This document shows, one piece after another, positions 51,813 to 60,251 of a DNA stretch of 64,000 nt. Positions within the stretch are counted from its first letter, which is position 1, and the number at the start of each line of letters is the position of its first letter. This stretch comes from Oscillospiraceae bacterium. GTDB taxonomy: Bacteria > Bacillota > Clostridia > Saccharofermentanales > Saccharofermentanaceae. The notes beneath the pieces were generated by a model, which had not been told where the DNA came from, ran no database searches, and saw only the letters and a program-made list of their open reading frames with translations. The position numbers and the translations under genes are program-made. The stretch spans positions 1-64,000 of the forward strand of contig CACYMP010000008.1 of NCBI GenBank assembly GCA_902775565.1, read 5' to 3'.

Positions 51813-52904
51813 TTAAGCCTGTGCAGCCTGAGCCTGAACTGCTGTGATAGCTACTGTTCCTACGATGTCATCGGCATTGCAGCCTCTGGAAAGATCGTTA
51901 ACGGGAAGTGCAAGGCCCTGGAGGACAGGTCCATAAGCGGGAGCCTTTGCGAGTCTCTGAACGAGCTTGTATCCGATGTTTCCTGCTTCGAGTGAAGGGA
52001 AAACGAGTGTGTTGGCGTGGCCGGCAACCGGAGATCCGGGTGCCTTGAGCTGTCCAACCTCTTCAACGAGAGCAGCGTCAAGCTGGAGCTCGCCGTCAAC
52101 TACGAGATCGGGATACTTCTCTTTTGCGATCTTAACTGCTTCAGCAACCTTTGTAACGTCGTCGTGCTTGGCAGAACCGTAAGAAGAATATGAGAGCATG
52201 GCGACCTTTGCGGGAGCACCGATGAACTGCTCGAAAGACTCAGCGGAGAGCTTTGCGATCTCAGCGAGCTTATTGGAATCAACGTCTGTGTTAACTGCGC
52301 AGTCAGCGAAAATGAAGAGACCGTGCTCACCGAGGTCGCAGTTAGGTACGTCGAGAAGGAAGAATCCGGAAACGGAAGAAATACCCGGCTTCATCTTGAG
52401 GAGCTGGAGAGCGGGACGGATGGTGTTGCCTGTTGAGTGGCATGCGCCGGAAACGGCACCGTCAGCGTCACCGCACTTGCACATAAGACATGCATAGTAC
52501 ATATAATCAGATTCCATCTGTGCCTGAGCCTTCTCGGGTGTGATGCCCTTCTTCTGTGCGTCAGCGATCGCAGCAGCTGTCTCTTCCTCGGAAAGGCCCT
52601 TCTTCTCGGCCTTCTTCTTTGCAGCAGCTACCATGGTGTCAACACCGCGGAGCTCGATGAACTTATCGATATATTTCTGCTTGTTGGGATCTGTGAAAGG
52701 ATCTACGATCTTAGCGCCTGAGATGTCAAAACCTTCGGAATTCTTTGCGATCTCTTCAGGTGTTCCGATAATGATGAGATTAGCCATATCAGCCTTGAGG
52801 ATCTTCTCGGCAGCCTCAAATGTTCTCTTGTCCATTGATTCGGGAAGTACGATCGTCTTTTTGTCAGCTTTAGCTCTGGCAATGATGTCATCGATAAATG
52901 CCAT
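51813..52904 (-). CDS. pta: phosphate acetyltransferase
   Basis: A 363-residue short-form phosphotransacetylase converting acetyl-CoA and phosphate to acetyl phosphate. It lacks the N-terminal P-loop and DRTGG domains of the long enterobacterial form. Conserved blocks: CKCGDADGAVSGACHST, and the C-terminal VFPSLEAGNIGYK and QGLALPVNDLSRG. A strong promoter and an AAAGGAG site lie upstream. It forms the acetate operon with ackA. Confidence 0.97.
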   Translation of the reverse strand: MAFIDDIIARAKADKKTIVLPESMDKRTFEAAEKILKADMANLIIIGTPEEIAKNSEGFDISGAKIVDPFTDPNKQKYIDKFIELRGVDTMVAAAKKKAEKKGLSEEETAAAIADAQKKGITPEKAQAQMESDYMYYACLMCKCGDADGAVSGACHSTGNTIRPALQLLKMKPGISSVSGFFLLDVPNCDLGEHGLFIFADCAVNTDVDSNKLAEIAKLSAESFEQFIGAPAKVAMLSYSSYGSAKHDDVTKVAEAVKIAKEKYPDLVVDGELQLDAALVEEVGQLKAPGSPVAGHANTLVFPSLEAGNIGYKLVQRLAKAPAYGPVLQGLALPVNDLSRGCNADDIVGTVAITAVQAQAAQA

Positions 52905-52947
52905 AATCTATTTTCTCCTTTACGGGTATTTATATAAAACTCGTAAA

Positions 52948-52976
52948 AGTATACTCGTTATAAGGGGCGATTTCAA
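52948..52976 (-). promoter_or_regulatory. promoter of pta-ackA
   Basis: TTGAAA (52976-52971), a 17-nt spacer and TATACT (52953-52948) give a near-consensus sigma-A promoter, about 44 nt before the pta start. Confidence 0.8.
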
Positions 52977-52980
52977 TTCA

Positions 52981-54372
52981 TCAGACAGCTTTGCGGGCAC
53001 CTAAATTATCAGACGCGTAAAATACATATCTGCCGTCCTGTTCCCTGAAAACCATATAGATCGCGGGACTTGAGGATCTGGTCGCGACACGCACGCCGAT
53101 GCAGTTGCAGACTCCCCTGTAAAGATCACGGTCATCCATATCGTAAGCGAGCTCTAACGCATAGCTGTACTGCCTGTAAGCCTCCGCTCCGCCGTAGTTG
53201 CCCGTAACGATGTAATAACTGCTGTAGAGCCTTCTCTCGTTCAGTATGAGGTTCTTGAGTTCGTTATATGAGAATCCGTCAAGTTCTTTCATTCTCGCAA
53301 GATTTGCCATGACCATGACCGATTCCCCGACATCGACAGTACCGGCGCGCGAACCCGAATAGATATAGTTGATGCCGTTTTCGGTCTTCTCGTAAGCATA
53401 AGCATAGAAGGGCACTCCGTCGCCGTCTTTGGCATCCTTCACAAGCTTAAGGGCACGTTCGTAAGCACCCTGGGCAATAAGCCCGTTCTTTTCGAGGTCA
53501 TGGATCAGAGACAGTCTTACATTTGAGAGCTTAACGCCGACGACCTGCTTAAGATTGGTTCCTGACTCTTCGGCCGTCTCCTGACCGCCGTCCTTATTGA
53601 TGCCGTACGCCTCGTCAAGACTCGAGTTGCCGTTCGGATCAGCGTCTTCGGGCTTATCAAGGCTGTAATAGAGCGAATCCACATATCTCGCGACATCAAG
53701 ATGCTCGGGCCTGACCGCTCCCGTCTCATCGAAAAGAGCCGAGATGAGCATCTTTATCTCCTCAAAATCCCTGTTGGTTCCGTAAGCGCAGTAATAACGA
53801 AGATAAGCCTCAAGCCAGGCGAGGTTGTCTTCCGTCGTCTTTATCTCCTTTTGTTCTGCGGGGACCTTCTCGCCCGTAAAGCTGAAATATGCGCCGTTTC
53901 CGGAATGGAATCTGCTTACTATCCTGTTTTTAAGATTACGCGCGGCAACCGCCTCTCCCGCTTCAACATAACAGTCGAGAAGCCACGCCTGATCCGAAAG
54001 ATCGTAGACCAATGAACTCTCGGCAGGCTGTGAGACGAGCCTTCCCGCGATCTTGTAGTACGTGGGGATCATGAACTCGTCACCGCCGTTAGTCAGCATC
54101 AGTTTTTTCGTTCTTCCCCAGAGATAGTTGCTCATTATGTTGTTGTCTGCTGCTATCTGTTCCCATTCATAGCCCGGGTTCTCATGCGGAGTAAGCTCGA
54201 TCTGTTCGGCATTACCGAAAGTTCTAACATAGAGCAGGTAAGCTACTACGGACGAAACAGCGAAAACAACCAGCAGTACAGCAATGATCTTCTGTTTGAG
54301 CGTGAAGCGCGCAAGCAGCGGAACTTTAGTCCCGCTTCCCTTCTCGATAAATCTCAATGTACGGCGCTTCAT
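52981..54372 (-). CDS. membrane-anchored extracellular protein of unknown function
   Basis: 463 residues. A basic N-terminus leads to one TM helix (about 27-47, KIIAVLLVVFAVSSVVAYLL), after which the protein lies outside. The rest is alpha-helical with repeated aromatic pairs (DQAWLLDCYVEAGE, DNLAWLEAYLRYYCAYG, YGGAEAYRQYSYALELAY), suggesting an alpha/alpha barrel as in several glycoside hydrolases. I cannot name a family or catalytic residues. It is divergent from tmcAL, and its end lies 4 nt upstream of the pta -35. Confidence 0.7.
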   Translation of the reverse strand: MKRRTLRFIEKGSGTKVPLLARFTLKQKIIAVLLVVFAVSSVVAYLLYVRTFGNAEQIELTPHENPGYEWEQIAADNNIMSNYLWGRTKKLMLTNGGDEFMIPTYYKIAGRLVSQPAESSLVYDLSDQAWLLDCYVEAGEAVAARNLKNRIVSRFHSGNGAYFSFTGEKVPAEQKEIKTTEDNLAWLEAYLRYYCAYGTNRDFEEIKMLISALFDETGAVRPEHLDVARYVDSLYYSLDKPEDADPNGNSSLDEAYGINKDGGQETAEESGTNLKQVVGVKLSNVRLSLIHDLEKNGLIAQGAYERALKLVKDAKDGDGVPFYAYAYEKTENGINYIYSGSRAGTVDVGESVMVMANLARMKELDGFSYNELKNLILNERRLYSSYYIVTGNYGGAEAYRQYSYALELAYDMDDRDLYRGVCNCIGVRVATRSSSPAIYMVFREQDGRYVFYASDNLGARKAV

Positions 54373-54439
54373 TGCAACCTGCCTGCCTTATGAAATATAA
54401 TTATCAGATGAATTATAACAGAAGTGAGGCGTAACTTAA

Positions 54440-55693
54440 GTGCGTGTTATAGGTATTGTTGCAGAATTCAATCCGTTCCATAAAGGACACGCTAACCTGA
54501 TCTCCCGGGCACGTGAGATCGTAAATGATCCGCGCGCGATCGTTATGCCCGTCATTTCGGAATCCTTTGTCCAGCGCGGTCTCCCCGCGATACTTCCAGC
54601 AGATGTAAGGACAAAGCAGGCTCTCCGCGCAGGCGCTGATGTCGTGCTGGGTCTCCCTTTCACATACTCTTGCGCGCCTTCCGCCCGTTTTGCTTTAGGA
54701 GGAATAGCAACGCTCATTTCCACCGGAGTCATAACAGACATCGCTTTCGGCTATGACGCCGGAACCCCTGAACTGTTAAGATCACTCGCAGATCAGACTG
54801 ATGAGAATTCGCCCGAATTCAAGGATGCTTTGAAAAGTGCGCTCTCCGAAGGTGTATCATATCCCGCCGCACGCGCAGCAGCAATCAAAGCTTCGGTAAA
54901 AGAGACCGGAGACGAGATCGACAGGATCTTAAAGAGCCCTAACTCAATACTTGCTCTTGAGTATCTCGCCGCCCTCAAAAAGATTGATAAGATGAAAAGG
55001 ATCAATATAATCATGATCCCCAGGGACCAGACGCTCGAGAGCGCGACCTCTATCAGGGAAAAGATAAACGGCTGCGCCCCTGCCTTCAGCCAGGCCGCTC
55101 TTTTTGAATCACTTAAAGGAACAATGCCGGACAAGCCTCTTGCCGCAATGCTCGGATGCTATTCCGAAGGTGGATTTGCTTTTCCGGATAATGCCGCATA
55201 CATCCGCCGCGCCCTTCTGCATATTGCCGGTGCTGGAGACTCTTTCGGCAGTACCGCTTATATGGGAGACGACCTTGACGGTTATCTGAAGAACCTGATC
55301 TCAAGCCTGAGACCGGGTGATCTGCCCAAAGACGACTATATGCTCAGATCGTTTGCCGATAAGGCTGAAACAAAGCGTTTCACCATGACGCGCATCTACA
55401 GGGCGATCGCTTCATTTGAGGCAGGTCAGGACAAGAGTCTCGTCTCACTTAACCATCCGCCTTACATCAGAGTGCTGGGATTCAACCGAGAGGGACGCTA
55501 TTGCCTGAAGATAATCGGAAAATGCACAAAGCTCCCCGTGATAAGCAATCCCTCCGATGCGCTTGAGCTGTGTTCATCCAATGCAGATCTCAGGAAGGTT
55601 TTCGAGCTCGAGATGCGCGCGTCGGCTATAGCAAACGAACTCTATGGCAGGGATATCTCATACGCCTGGAGCGCAAAACCCGTAATGACATAA
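54440..55693 (+). CDS. tmcAL: tRNA(Met) cytidine acetate ligase TmcAL
   Basis: A 417-residue nucleotidyltransferase-fold enzyme that makes ac4C34 on elongator tRNA-Met using acetate and ATP. It starts VIGIVAEFNPFHKGHANLI with the HxGH motif, followed by SFVQRGLPAIL, GADVVLGLPF and AFGYDAG. GTG start with GAGG upstream. Its use of free acetate fits a cell making acetate with the nearby pta-ackA genes, though a functional link is only an inference. Confidence 0.93.
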   Translation: MRVIGIVAEFNPFHKGHANLISRAREIVNDPRAIVMPVISESFVQRGLPAILPADVRTKQALRAGADVVLGLPFTYSCAPSARFALGGIATLISTGVITDIAFGYDAGTPELLRSLADQTDENSPEFKDALKSALSEGVSYPAARAAAIKASVKETGDEIDRILKSPNSILALEYLAALKKIDKMKRINIIMIPRDQTLESATSIREKINGCAPAFSQAALFESLKGTMPDKPLAAMLGCYSEGGFAFPDNAAYIRRALLHIAGAGDSFGSTAYMGDDLDGYLKNLISSLRPGDLPKDDYMLRSFADKAETKRFTMTRIYRAIASFEAGQDKSLVSLNHPPYIRVLGFNREGRYCLKIIGKCTKLPVISNPSDALELCSSNADLRKVFELEMRASAIANELYGRDISYAWSAKPVMT

Positions 55694-55720
55694 AAAATCC
55701 CGCAGCGTTAACTGCGGGAT
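55691..55720 (-). terminator. terminator of rpsT
   Basis: Perfect 9-bp arms ATCCCGCAG and CTGCGGGAT with a 6-nt loop are followed on the minus strand by TTTTTT. It overlaps the stop codon of the convergent tmcAL gene, whose own transcript it may also end. Confidence 0.92.
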
Positions 55721-55744
55721 CAATTCCTTGATTTAAGTAATTAA

Positions 55745-56002
55745 TTACTTGTCTGCATTTGCAGCCTTAGCAAGTCTTGACTTCATCCTGGAAGCGGCAT
55801 TCTTGCTCATGTGGCCCTTAGCAGCAGCCTGATCGACTGCCTTCTGGGTAGCCTTGAGTGTAGCCTCGACATTCTCGCCGGCAGCAACGCTAGCCTTAGC
55901 CTTCTTGATCGTTGTGCGGATAGCTGTCTTCTTGCTCTTGTTTGCAACAGCCTTCTTCTCTGAAACGCTTACACGCTTGATAGCTGATTTAACGTTAGGC
56001 AT
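55745..56002 (-). CDS. rpsT: 30S ribosomal protein S20
   Basis: An 85-residue Lys/Ala-rich helical protein that binds 16S rRNA in the small subunit. It starts MPNVKSAIKRV, has KKAVDQAAAKGH-like spacing and ends NAASRMKSRLAKAAN, as in the family. AGAAGGAG lies before the ATG. It is transcribed alone between a promoter in the end of the SpoU gene and a strong terminator. Confidence 0.97.
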   Translation of the reverse strand: MPNVKSAIKRVSVSEKKAVANKSKKTAIRTTIKKAKASVAAGENVEATLKATQKAVDQAAAKGHMSKNAASRMKSRLAKAANADK

Positions 56003-56046
56003 TATATTACTCTCCTTCTAAATGGGTATCCTAATTTAACCAAAGG

Positions 56047-56075
56047 ATTTTATCACGATTGTAAATCGTTATCAA
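56047..56075 (-). promoter_or_regulatory. promoter of rpsT
   Basis: TTGATA (56075-56070), a 17-nt spacer and TAAAAT (56052-56047), with TGA just before the -10. The -35 and spacer lie inside the last codons of the SpoU methyltransferase gene. Confidence 0.65.
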
Positions 56076-56784
56076 TACCCTTTGTTGCCTCATATAAACC
56101 GATACTTGCGGCAATCGTGATATTGAGGCTGTCGATGGCATTTGAATGGTCGATCCTTATAGGTCTGCCGATCTTCGAAAACTCAGGAGGAAGCCCTGTA
56201 GCCTCATTGCCCATGATGAGCGAAAAAGGCTTTTCGATAACCGTCTCGTGCAGTTTTGTGCTTCCGTCCAGCATAAAGGGATAAAGCTTGTTGTCAGGGA
56301 ACCTTGCGGAATATTCTTCAAAGGATGCGAAAACCTCCGTCCTGACGCTGGCAGCTGCTCCCATGGATGCCCTGATGACCTTCGGATCGAAATGATCGAC
56401 AGCCGGCGGTATTATCGCAAGGTCTCTTACCCCGAACCCGAGGCAGCTTCTCATGATAGTTCCCATATTGCCTGCGTTGGAAGGATTGACGAGCACCATG
56501 TGATTTCCGTTTTGGATCTTTTCTTCCGTCTTGCTGATAACGCAGATGACAAAGCAGTTCTCTTTTTTCGAGAGGATGTTAAAAGGCTTCTCCTCAACCG
56601 AAACAGGTATCTCATTGGCGCAGATCGTCTTGATCTTAGAGATCGTCTCTTCGGATCTGAACTGCGGATGAAGTATTACTCCCCTGACGTTCTCCCTTGC
56701 GTGGAGAAGGTATTCCATAACGACAGTCGCGCCAAGGCCGTAGGTCTCGTCCGAATCTTTTCTGTAACTTGAAACCCTTGTCAA
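56053..56784 (-). CDS. SpoU/TrmH-family RNA 2'-O-methyltransferase
   Basis: A 243-residue SPOUT (knotted) methyltransferase for rRNA or tRNA ribose. The three motifs are NPSNAGNMGTIMRSCLGFG, LIMGNEATGLP and SLNITIAASIGLYEATKG; the first lacks the usual Arg (NPxNxGxxxRt has R later). An N-terminal region (about 1-110) replaces the usual substrate-binding domain. The TTG start has GGGGGA 7 nt upstream and is uncertain. The target RNA is unknown. Confidence 0.88.
   Translation of the reverse strand: MTRVSSYRKDSDETYGLGATVVMEYLLHARENVRGVILHPQFRSEETISKIKTICANEIPVSVEEKPFNILSKKENCFVICVISKTEEKIQNGNHMVLVNPSNAGNMGTIMRSCLGFGVRDLAIIPPAVDHFDPKVIRASMGAAASVRTEVFASFEEYSARFPDNKLYPFMLDGSTKLHETVIEKPFSLIMGNEATGLPPEFSKIGRPIRIDHSNAIDSLNITIAASIGLYEATKGIDNDLQS
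56055..56069. promoter_or_regulatory. 15-bp inverted repeat in the rpsT promoter spacer
   Basis: ACGATT-GTA-AATCGT has perfect 6-bp arms and fills the spacer between -35 and -10, the same layout as in the gap promoter. It also encodes the last residues and stop of the SpoU protein, so chance symmetry is possible. Confidence 0.4.
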
Positions 56785-56854
56785 AACTATTCCCCCGAAT
56801 TGCTTTTGATTATGCTATTATAACCTTAATTCTTTTAAAGGATGGTGTGAAATT

Positions 56855-57211
56855 ATGGACAACAAGAAACCTATGAGCGAGCCTTACACCGGCCAGCTCA
56901 CATCAAACGCGAAGCTTTTTTCGATACTGGCTTACTTTGGACTTCTCTGGCTCCTCGGACTTCTTATCAGACCCGATAACTCCTGCCCGTTCGTCAGACA
57001 CCATGTAAACAACGGAATCCTCCTTCTCATCGGATTCGGTGCATATTCCATTCTCGGAGTCTTCATCGGACGCATTCCGTTTGTCGGCTGGATCTTAAAC
57101 CTTGCAATCTACGGATGCCTCATTTTCGTAATGATCTTCGGCATCGTCCAGGCAGCTAAGAACAAGCTGTTCAACATTCCGCTCGTAAACGGAATCAAGA
57201 TCGTCAAGTAA
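56855..57211 (+). CDS. DUF4870-like small membrane protein
   Basis: 118 residues with three hydrophobic segments (about 24-42, 54-73 and 78-102) and the family pattern LIRPDNSCPFVRHHVNNGIL, in which the FxRxHxxQ-type motif lies between TM1 and TM2. The function of the family is unknown. An AAAGGATGGTG site precedes the ATG. It stands alone, divergent from the SpoU gene and upstream of tRNA-Pro. Confidence 0.82.
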   Translation: MDNKKPMSEPYTGQLTSNAKLFSILAYFGLLWLLGLLIRPDNSCPFVRHHVNNGILLLIGFGAYSILGVFIGRIPFVGWILNLAIYGCLIFVMIFGIVQAAKNKLFNIPLVNGIKIVK

Positions 57212-57232
57212 TCAGTTTATTGCTTAAGATCG

Positions 57233-57260
57233 AAGACCCGCACCTTTTGATGCGGGTCTT
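57233..57260 (+). terminator. terminator after the DUF4870 gene
   Basis: Perfect 10-bp arms AAGACCCGCA and TGCGGGTCTT with an 8-nt loop, then TCATTT. The symmetric ends would work in either direction. Confidence 0.8.
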
Positions 57261-57308
57261 TCATTTGCAGTAATGCTCCAAAACATATATAATTACCGCC
57301 GTGAGTAT

Positions 57309-57384
57309 CGAGGTGTAGCGCAGTTGGTAGCGTACGTGCTTTGGGAGCATGGGGTCGCAGGTTCGAACCCTGTCACCTCGACCA
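57309..57384 (+). tRNA. tRNA-Pro (UGG)
   Basis: A 76-nt cloverleaf: acceptor CGAGGTG/CACCTCG, anticodon stem CGTGC/GCATG around TTTGGGA (anticodon TGG), T-arm GCAGG-TTCGAAC-CCTGT, discriminator A and encoded CCA. It borders an A+T-rich accessory stretch. Confidence 0.96.
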
Positions 57385-57619
57385 TTTAACAAAAGGCTTT
57401 TAAAGAAAGTCAACAAATTCAAGGGCTGTAGGGTTTCTGTCGTTCTTAACAAACACTACTTACCAAAAATTTACCAAAAACACAATTTTCACAGCCCAAA
57501 AAGAAAATACCCAAAACAAAAACGACCGGGAAGCCGGCCGTTTTTTATTATTTTATAATATCCATATATCTTTAATTGGGAATCCGTGAAAAGCACGGCT
57601 TAGTCTATAATATTGCGAG
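57385..57619. other. A-rich noncoding stretch after tRNA-Pro, possible integration scar
   Basis: No convincing gene. It holds a tandem CTTACCAAAAA/TTTACCAAAAA repeat (about 57460-57480), 7-bp inverted arms GGGCTGT (57423-57429) and ACAGCCC (57491-57497), and a terminator. Such sequence beside a tRNA 3' end is a usual place for integrated elements, but no integrase or second copy of the tRNA end is in the window. Confidence 0.35.
57521..57546 (+). terminator. rho-independent terminator, probably of tRNA-Pro
   Basis: AACGACCGG-gaag-CCGGCCGTT with one mismatch is followed by TTTT. It is the first strong terminator downstream of tRNA-Pro on the plus strand. Confidence 0.75.
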
Positions 57620-58963
57620 TTACTTAACTTTGATCTTGACAGTTACTGTCTTCCAGCCGGAATCCCTGTAAGTATCGTTACCGGTTGCAATTACTTTGAT
57701 CTTGACTTTGTATGTTCCCCCTTTGATTTTCTTTTTTACGGTAACCTTTCCGGTCGTTCTGTTGATCGTGATCTTCTTATTGCCTTTAACCTTGGCATAC
57801 AGCAAAGAACCCTGACCTCTCTTAGTGATCTTAATGACCTTGGAGACAGAAAGCGTCTTCGCTTTTTTACGCAGCTTTTTATATTTGACCTTGGCAGTCT
57901 TGCCCTTTACGGTCATGGGGTTAGCTATATAAAAGTCAGGCGTAAAATCATTGGGATTCTTTCCCATTGAGTTATAATACTTGTCATATAGTTCCTTAGT
58001 AATTTTGATATCTTTCAGCTTACTGCATCCGGCAATGATACCGGAACCCATAGAAGTGACGCTGCTTGGGATAGTCAGTCTTTCAATATCTGTACCTTGA
58101 AAAGCTGAATGGCCTATTTTTTCAATTCCATATTCGAGCGAAATATCTTTAAGTTTTTCGCAATCACCAAACACGAACATGCCTAATTCTTTAACAGAAG
58201 CGGGAATTGACACACTATCGATTGCAGTGTAGGCAAACACACTATCACTAATTATCTTTACACCGTAACCTATCTTTATGTTCGTAATATTCTTGCATCC
58301 GTTGAAAGCAGCACCGCCAATCTTTTCAACGCTTCCGGGGATCGTTACGCTCTTAAGACCTAAGCAACTTGTAAAGGAACACATGCCGATTGTCTTAACT
58401 CCATCAGCGATCTCCAGGGATTGAATTCCTTCATATCCCCAAAAAGCATAATCAGCTATCGAAGTTACGCCCGATTTAATGACTACTTTTTTAACGTCAT
58501 TTTCATAATCCTTCCAGGGTGCACGATAATCCCAATTATTATAACTGTACATGTCTCCTGTACCGGAAACAGTAAGTGTACCCTCCTCATCCAATGTCCA
58601 TTTCAGTTTCTTTCCACACGTTCCGGAATCAACAACGGATGCATTCTTAGCCTTTTTTGCCGTCTTAACCGGAAGTGCGCTCTTATCTTCTGAAGCGGAA
58701 GGTTCTTTACCGGCAGAATCCTCAGTGGACTCCTCACCTTTTGATTCCTCCGGAGAAGATTCCTCCGGAACTGTCTCTTTAGTCTGTGCGGGCTCCGTCT
58801 CAGAAACCTTGGGTGTTTCCTTTTCAGACGGTTCAGAGCTTTCAACGACCGTTGTTTCAGCAGGCTCGCTGCTTTCAGCCTCATCAGCGAAAACAACTGC
58901 CGGCGTCATGCCGATGATCATAGCAGCACCGACTGCAAATGCCAATAAGCGGTTTATTTTCAT
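57620..58963 (-). CDS. secreted BspA-like leucine-rich-repeat protein
   Basis: 447 residues. A signal peptide (1-26) is followed by a Ser/Glu/Pro/Thr-rich linker (27-100). A CGKKLKWTLDEEGTLTVSG lead domain and about six LRR_5 repeats (about 150-320) follow, for example GVTSIADYAFWG and SVEKIGGAAFNGC. The C-terminal 110 residues are Lys-rich with a bacterial Ig-like layout (GTYKVKIKVIATGNDTY). Such proteins bind host, fibre or neighbour cells. No sortase motif or anchor is seen; the basic end may hold the wall by charge. The ATG has GGGAGG upstream. Confidence 0.87.
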   Translation of the reverse strand: MKINRLLAFAVGAAMIIGMTPAVVFADEAESSEPAETTVVESSEPSEKETPKVSETEPAQTKETVPEESSPEESKGEESTEDSAGKEPSASEDKSALPVKTAKKAKNASVVDSGTCGKKLKWTLDEEGTLTVSGTGDMYSYNNWDYRAPWKDYENDVKKVVIKSGVTSIADYAFWGYEGIQSLEIADGVKTIGMCSFTSCLGLKSVTIPGSVEKIGGAAFNGCKNITNIKIGYGVKIISDSVFAYTAIDSVSIPASVKELGMFVFGDCEKLKDISLEYGIEKIGHSAFQGTDIERLTIPSSVTSMGSGIIAGCSKLKDIKITKELYDKYYNSMGKNPNDFTPDFYIANPMTVKGKTAKVKYKKLRKKAKTLSVSKVIKITKRGQGSLLYAKVKGNKKITINRTTGKVTVKKKIKGGTYKVKIKVIATGNDTYRDSGWKTVTVKIKVK

Positions 58964-59028
58964 TTTATCCTCCCTTATAGCAACACTAAAAATTATCAAC
59001 AACGTTTTTATATTATATCAGATGAGGT

Positions 59029-59418
59029 TTAGCATAATGCAGGCATAAACTTGGCAAACAGATATAGTCCGTTTTCTCCTGCAAGGACTTCATGGTGAAC
59101 TTTTGCCGGCATTATCGATATAACTCCGGGTTCATAAATTATCTCTGTTCCACCGTTTATGCATTTCCCATATCCCGCAATAACTTCATGCGTTTCAAGT
59201 TGCGGATCGTGGATATGATCCTTAATGCAACAACCAGGAGCAATACGAACAAGATGGAAACTGTAGGCGCCATCTGTCTCTACTGCTCTGACAATGTGTT
59301 TTAATTCCACTCCTGCAAAAACCGGATGCGCTGACCATGGGATTTCTTCGAAATCAACTATCTTACCCGGAACTTCAAGTTTTCCTTCGTTAAATGCTTC
59401 AAATACTTCGCTTTTCAT
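59029..59418 (-). CDS. cupin-domain protein
   Basis: A 129-residue single cupin. Motif 1 reads KDHIHDPQLETHEVIAGYG, giving metal-binding His and Glu residues, and motif 2 ends with PAKVHHEVLAG. It is probably a small-molecule-binding protein or isomerase; the substrate is unknown. It lies 62 nt downstream of an AraC-type regulator that itself has a cupin-like sensor, suggesting they respond to the same signal. Confidence 0.85.
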   Translation of the reverse strand: MKSEVFEAFNEGKLEVPGKIVDFEEIPWSAHPVFAGVELKHIVRAVETDGAYSFHLVRIAPGCCIKDHIHDPQLETHEVIAGYGKCINGGTEIIYEPGVISIMPAKVHHEVLAGENGLYLFAKFMPALC

Positions 59419-59480
59419 AGTATGCTCCTTTCATTTGCGCTGCATACAGCGGTTTATGAAAAGAGCTTATCAATCAGGGC

Positions 59481-60086
59481 TTATTCAGCATTGTATAAAA
59501 TTGCGGACTTCACATACTCCTCAGGAGTAATTCCCACCTGTTTGCGGAAAACGCGGTCCAGATGGCTCTGATCACAAAATCCTACCATCTGGGCCACATC
59601 TGTCACTTTATAACCTTCTCTTAGTAGCTCCTGCGATCTTCTTATACGGCATTGCATCTGAAATTTATGGGGCGTGAGACCGTTCTCATTTGAGAACTTC
59701 CTTATCAGATGATATGAGCTGATGTTTACTTTCTGCGACATTTCGGCAACACTGATCTCCAGCTGCGGATTGCCGATTATCTCTTTCTTAATAATGTCAA
59801 GTTCGCCAAATATGTTATTGTTTCCGGGAATACATGTCGAGATCAGTGAATATGTCTCAGTTACTGGTTCTATGGAGTGACAAACATCAGGACAGATCGA
59901 AAAGTACTCGCCATCCCGGCATTGCCTTACTTCATCATCTATCTTAATCGCAATGCAGCCTTTAGTAACAATTCCAAACACATAATGTCCTGTATGTGTG
60001 TGCGGCGGGAATGATGTGCTGACATTTTCAACGCTCACCACTTCAATTCCTGTTGATATATCTTTAATGTATTCACTTTTTTTCAT
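59481..60086 (-). CDS. AraC-family regulator
   Basis: 201 residues. The N-terminal half (about 15-90) is a small cupin-like sensor (FPPHTHTGHYVFGIVTKG). The C-terminal half holds the two helix-turn-helix units of AraC proteins. The second contains GYKVTDVAQMVGFCDQSHLDRVFRKQVG in two parts (VTDVAQMVGF and SHLDRVFRKQVGITPEEY). It probably controls the downstream cupin gene, and the ligand is unknown. Confidence 0.92.
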   Translation of the reverse strand: MKKSEYIKDISTGIEVVSVENVSTSFPPHTHTGHYVFGIVTKGCIAIKIDDEVRQCRDGEYFSICPDVCHSIEPVTETYSLISTCIPGNNNIFGELDIIKKEIIGNPQLEISVAEMSQKVNISSYHLIRKFSNENGLTPHKFQMQCRIRRSQELLREGYKVTDVAQMVGFCDQSHLDRVFRKQVGITPEEYVKSAILYNAE

Positions 60087-60251
60087 GAAAGTTTATCGTC
60101 TAACGTATTTTTTCAAGATTGCCGGTTACTTAAACTTTATCTTAAAAGATACTCGACGAAGAACAATTCCTTTATCTCTTAAGATTATACCTTGTCAACC
60201 AGTAGATATGCGATAAATCCTTGATTCTTCCTGTCATTTCATCAAAGTCAT

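Noticed and set aside
57349..57558. 69-codon open frame starting inside tRNA-Pro
   Set aside because: It overlaps the tRNA and terminator, lacks a ribosome binding site and encodes a low-complexity basic peptide.
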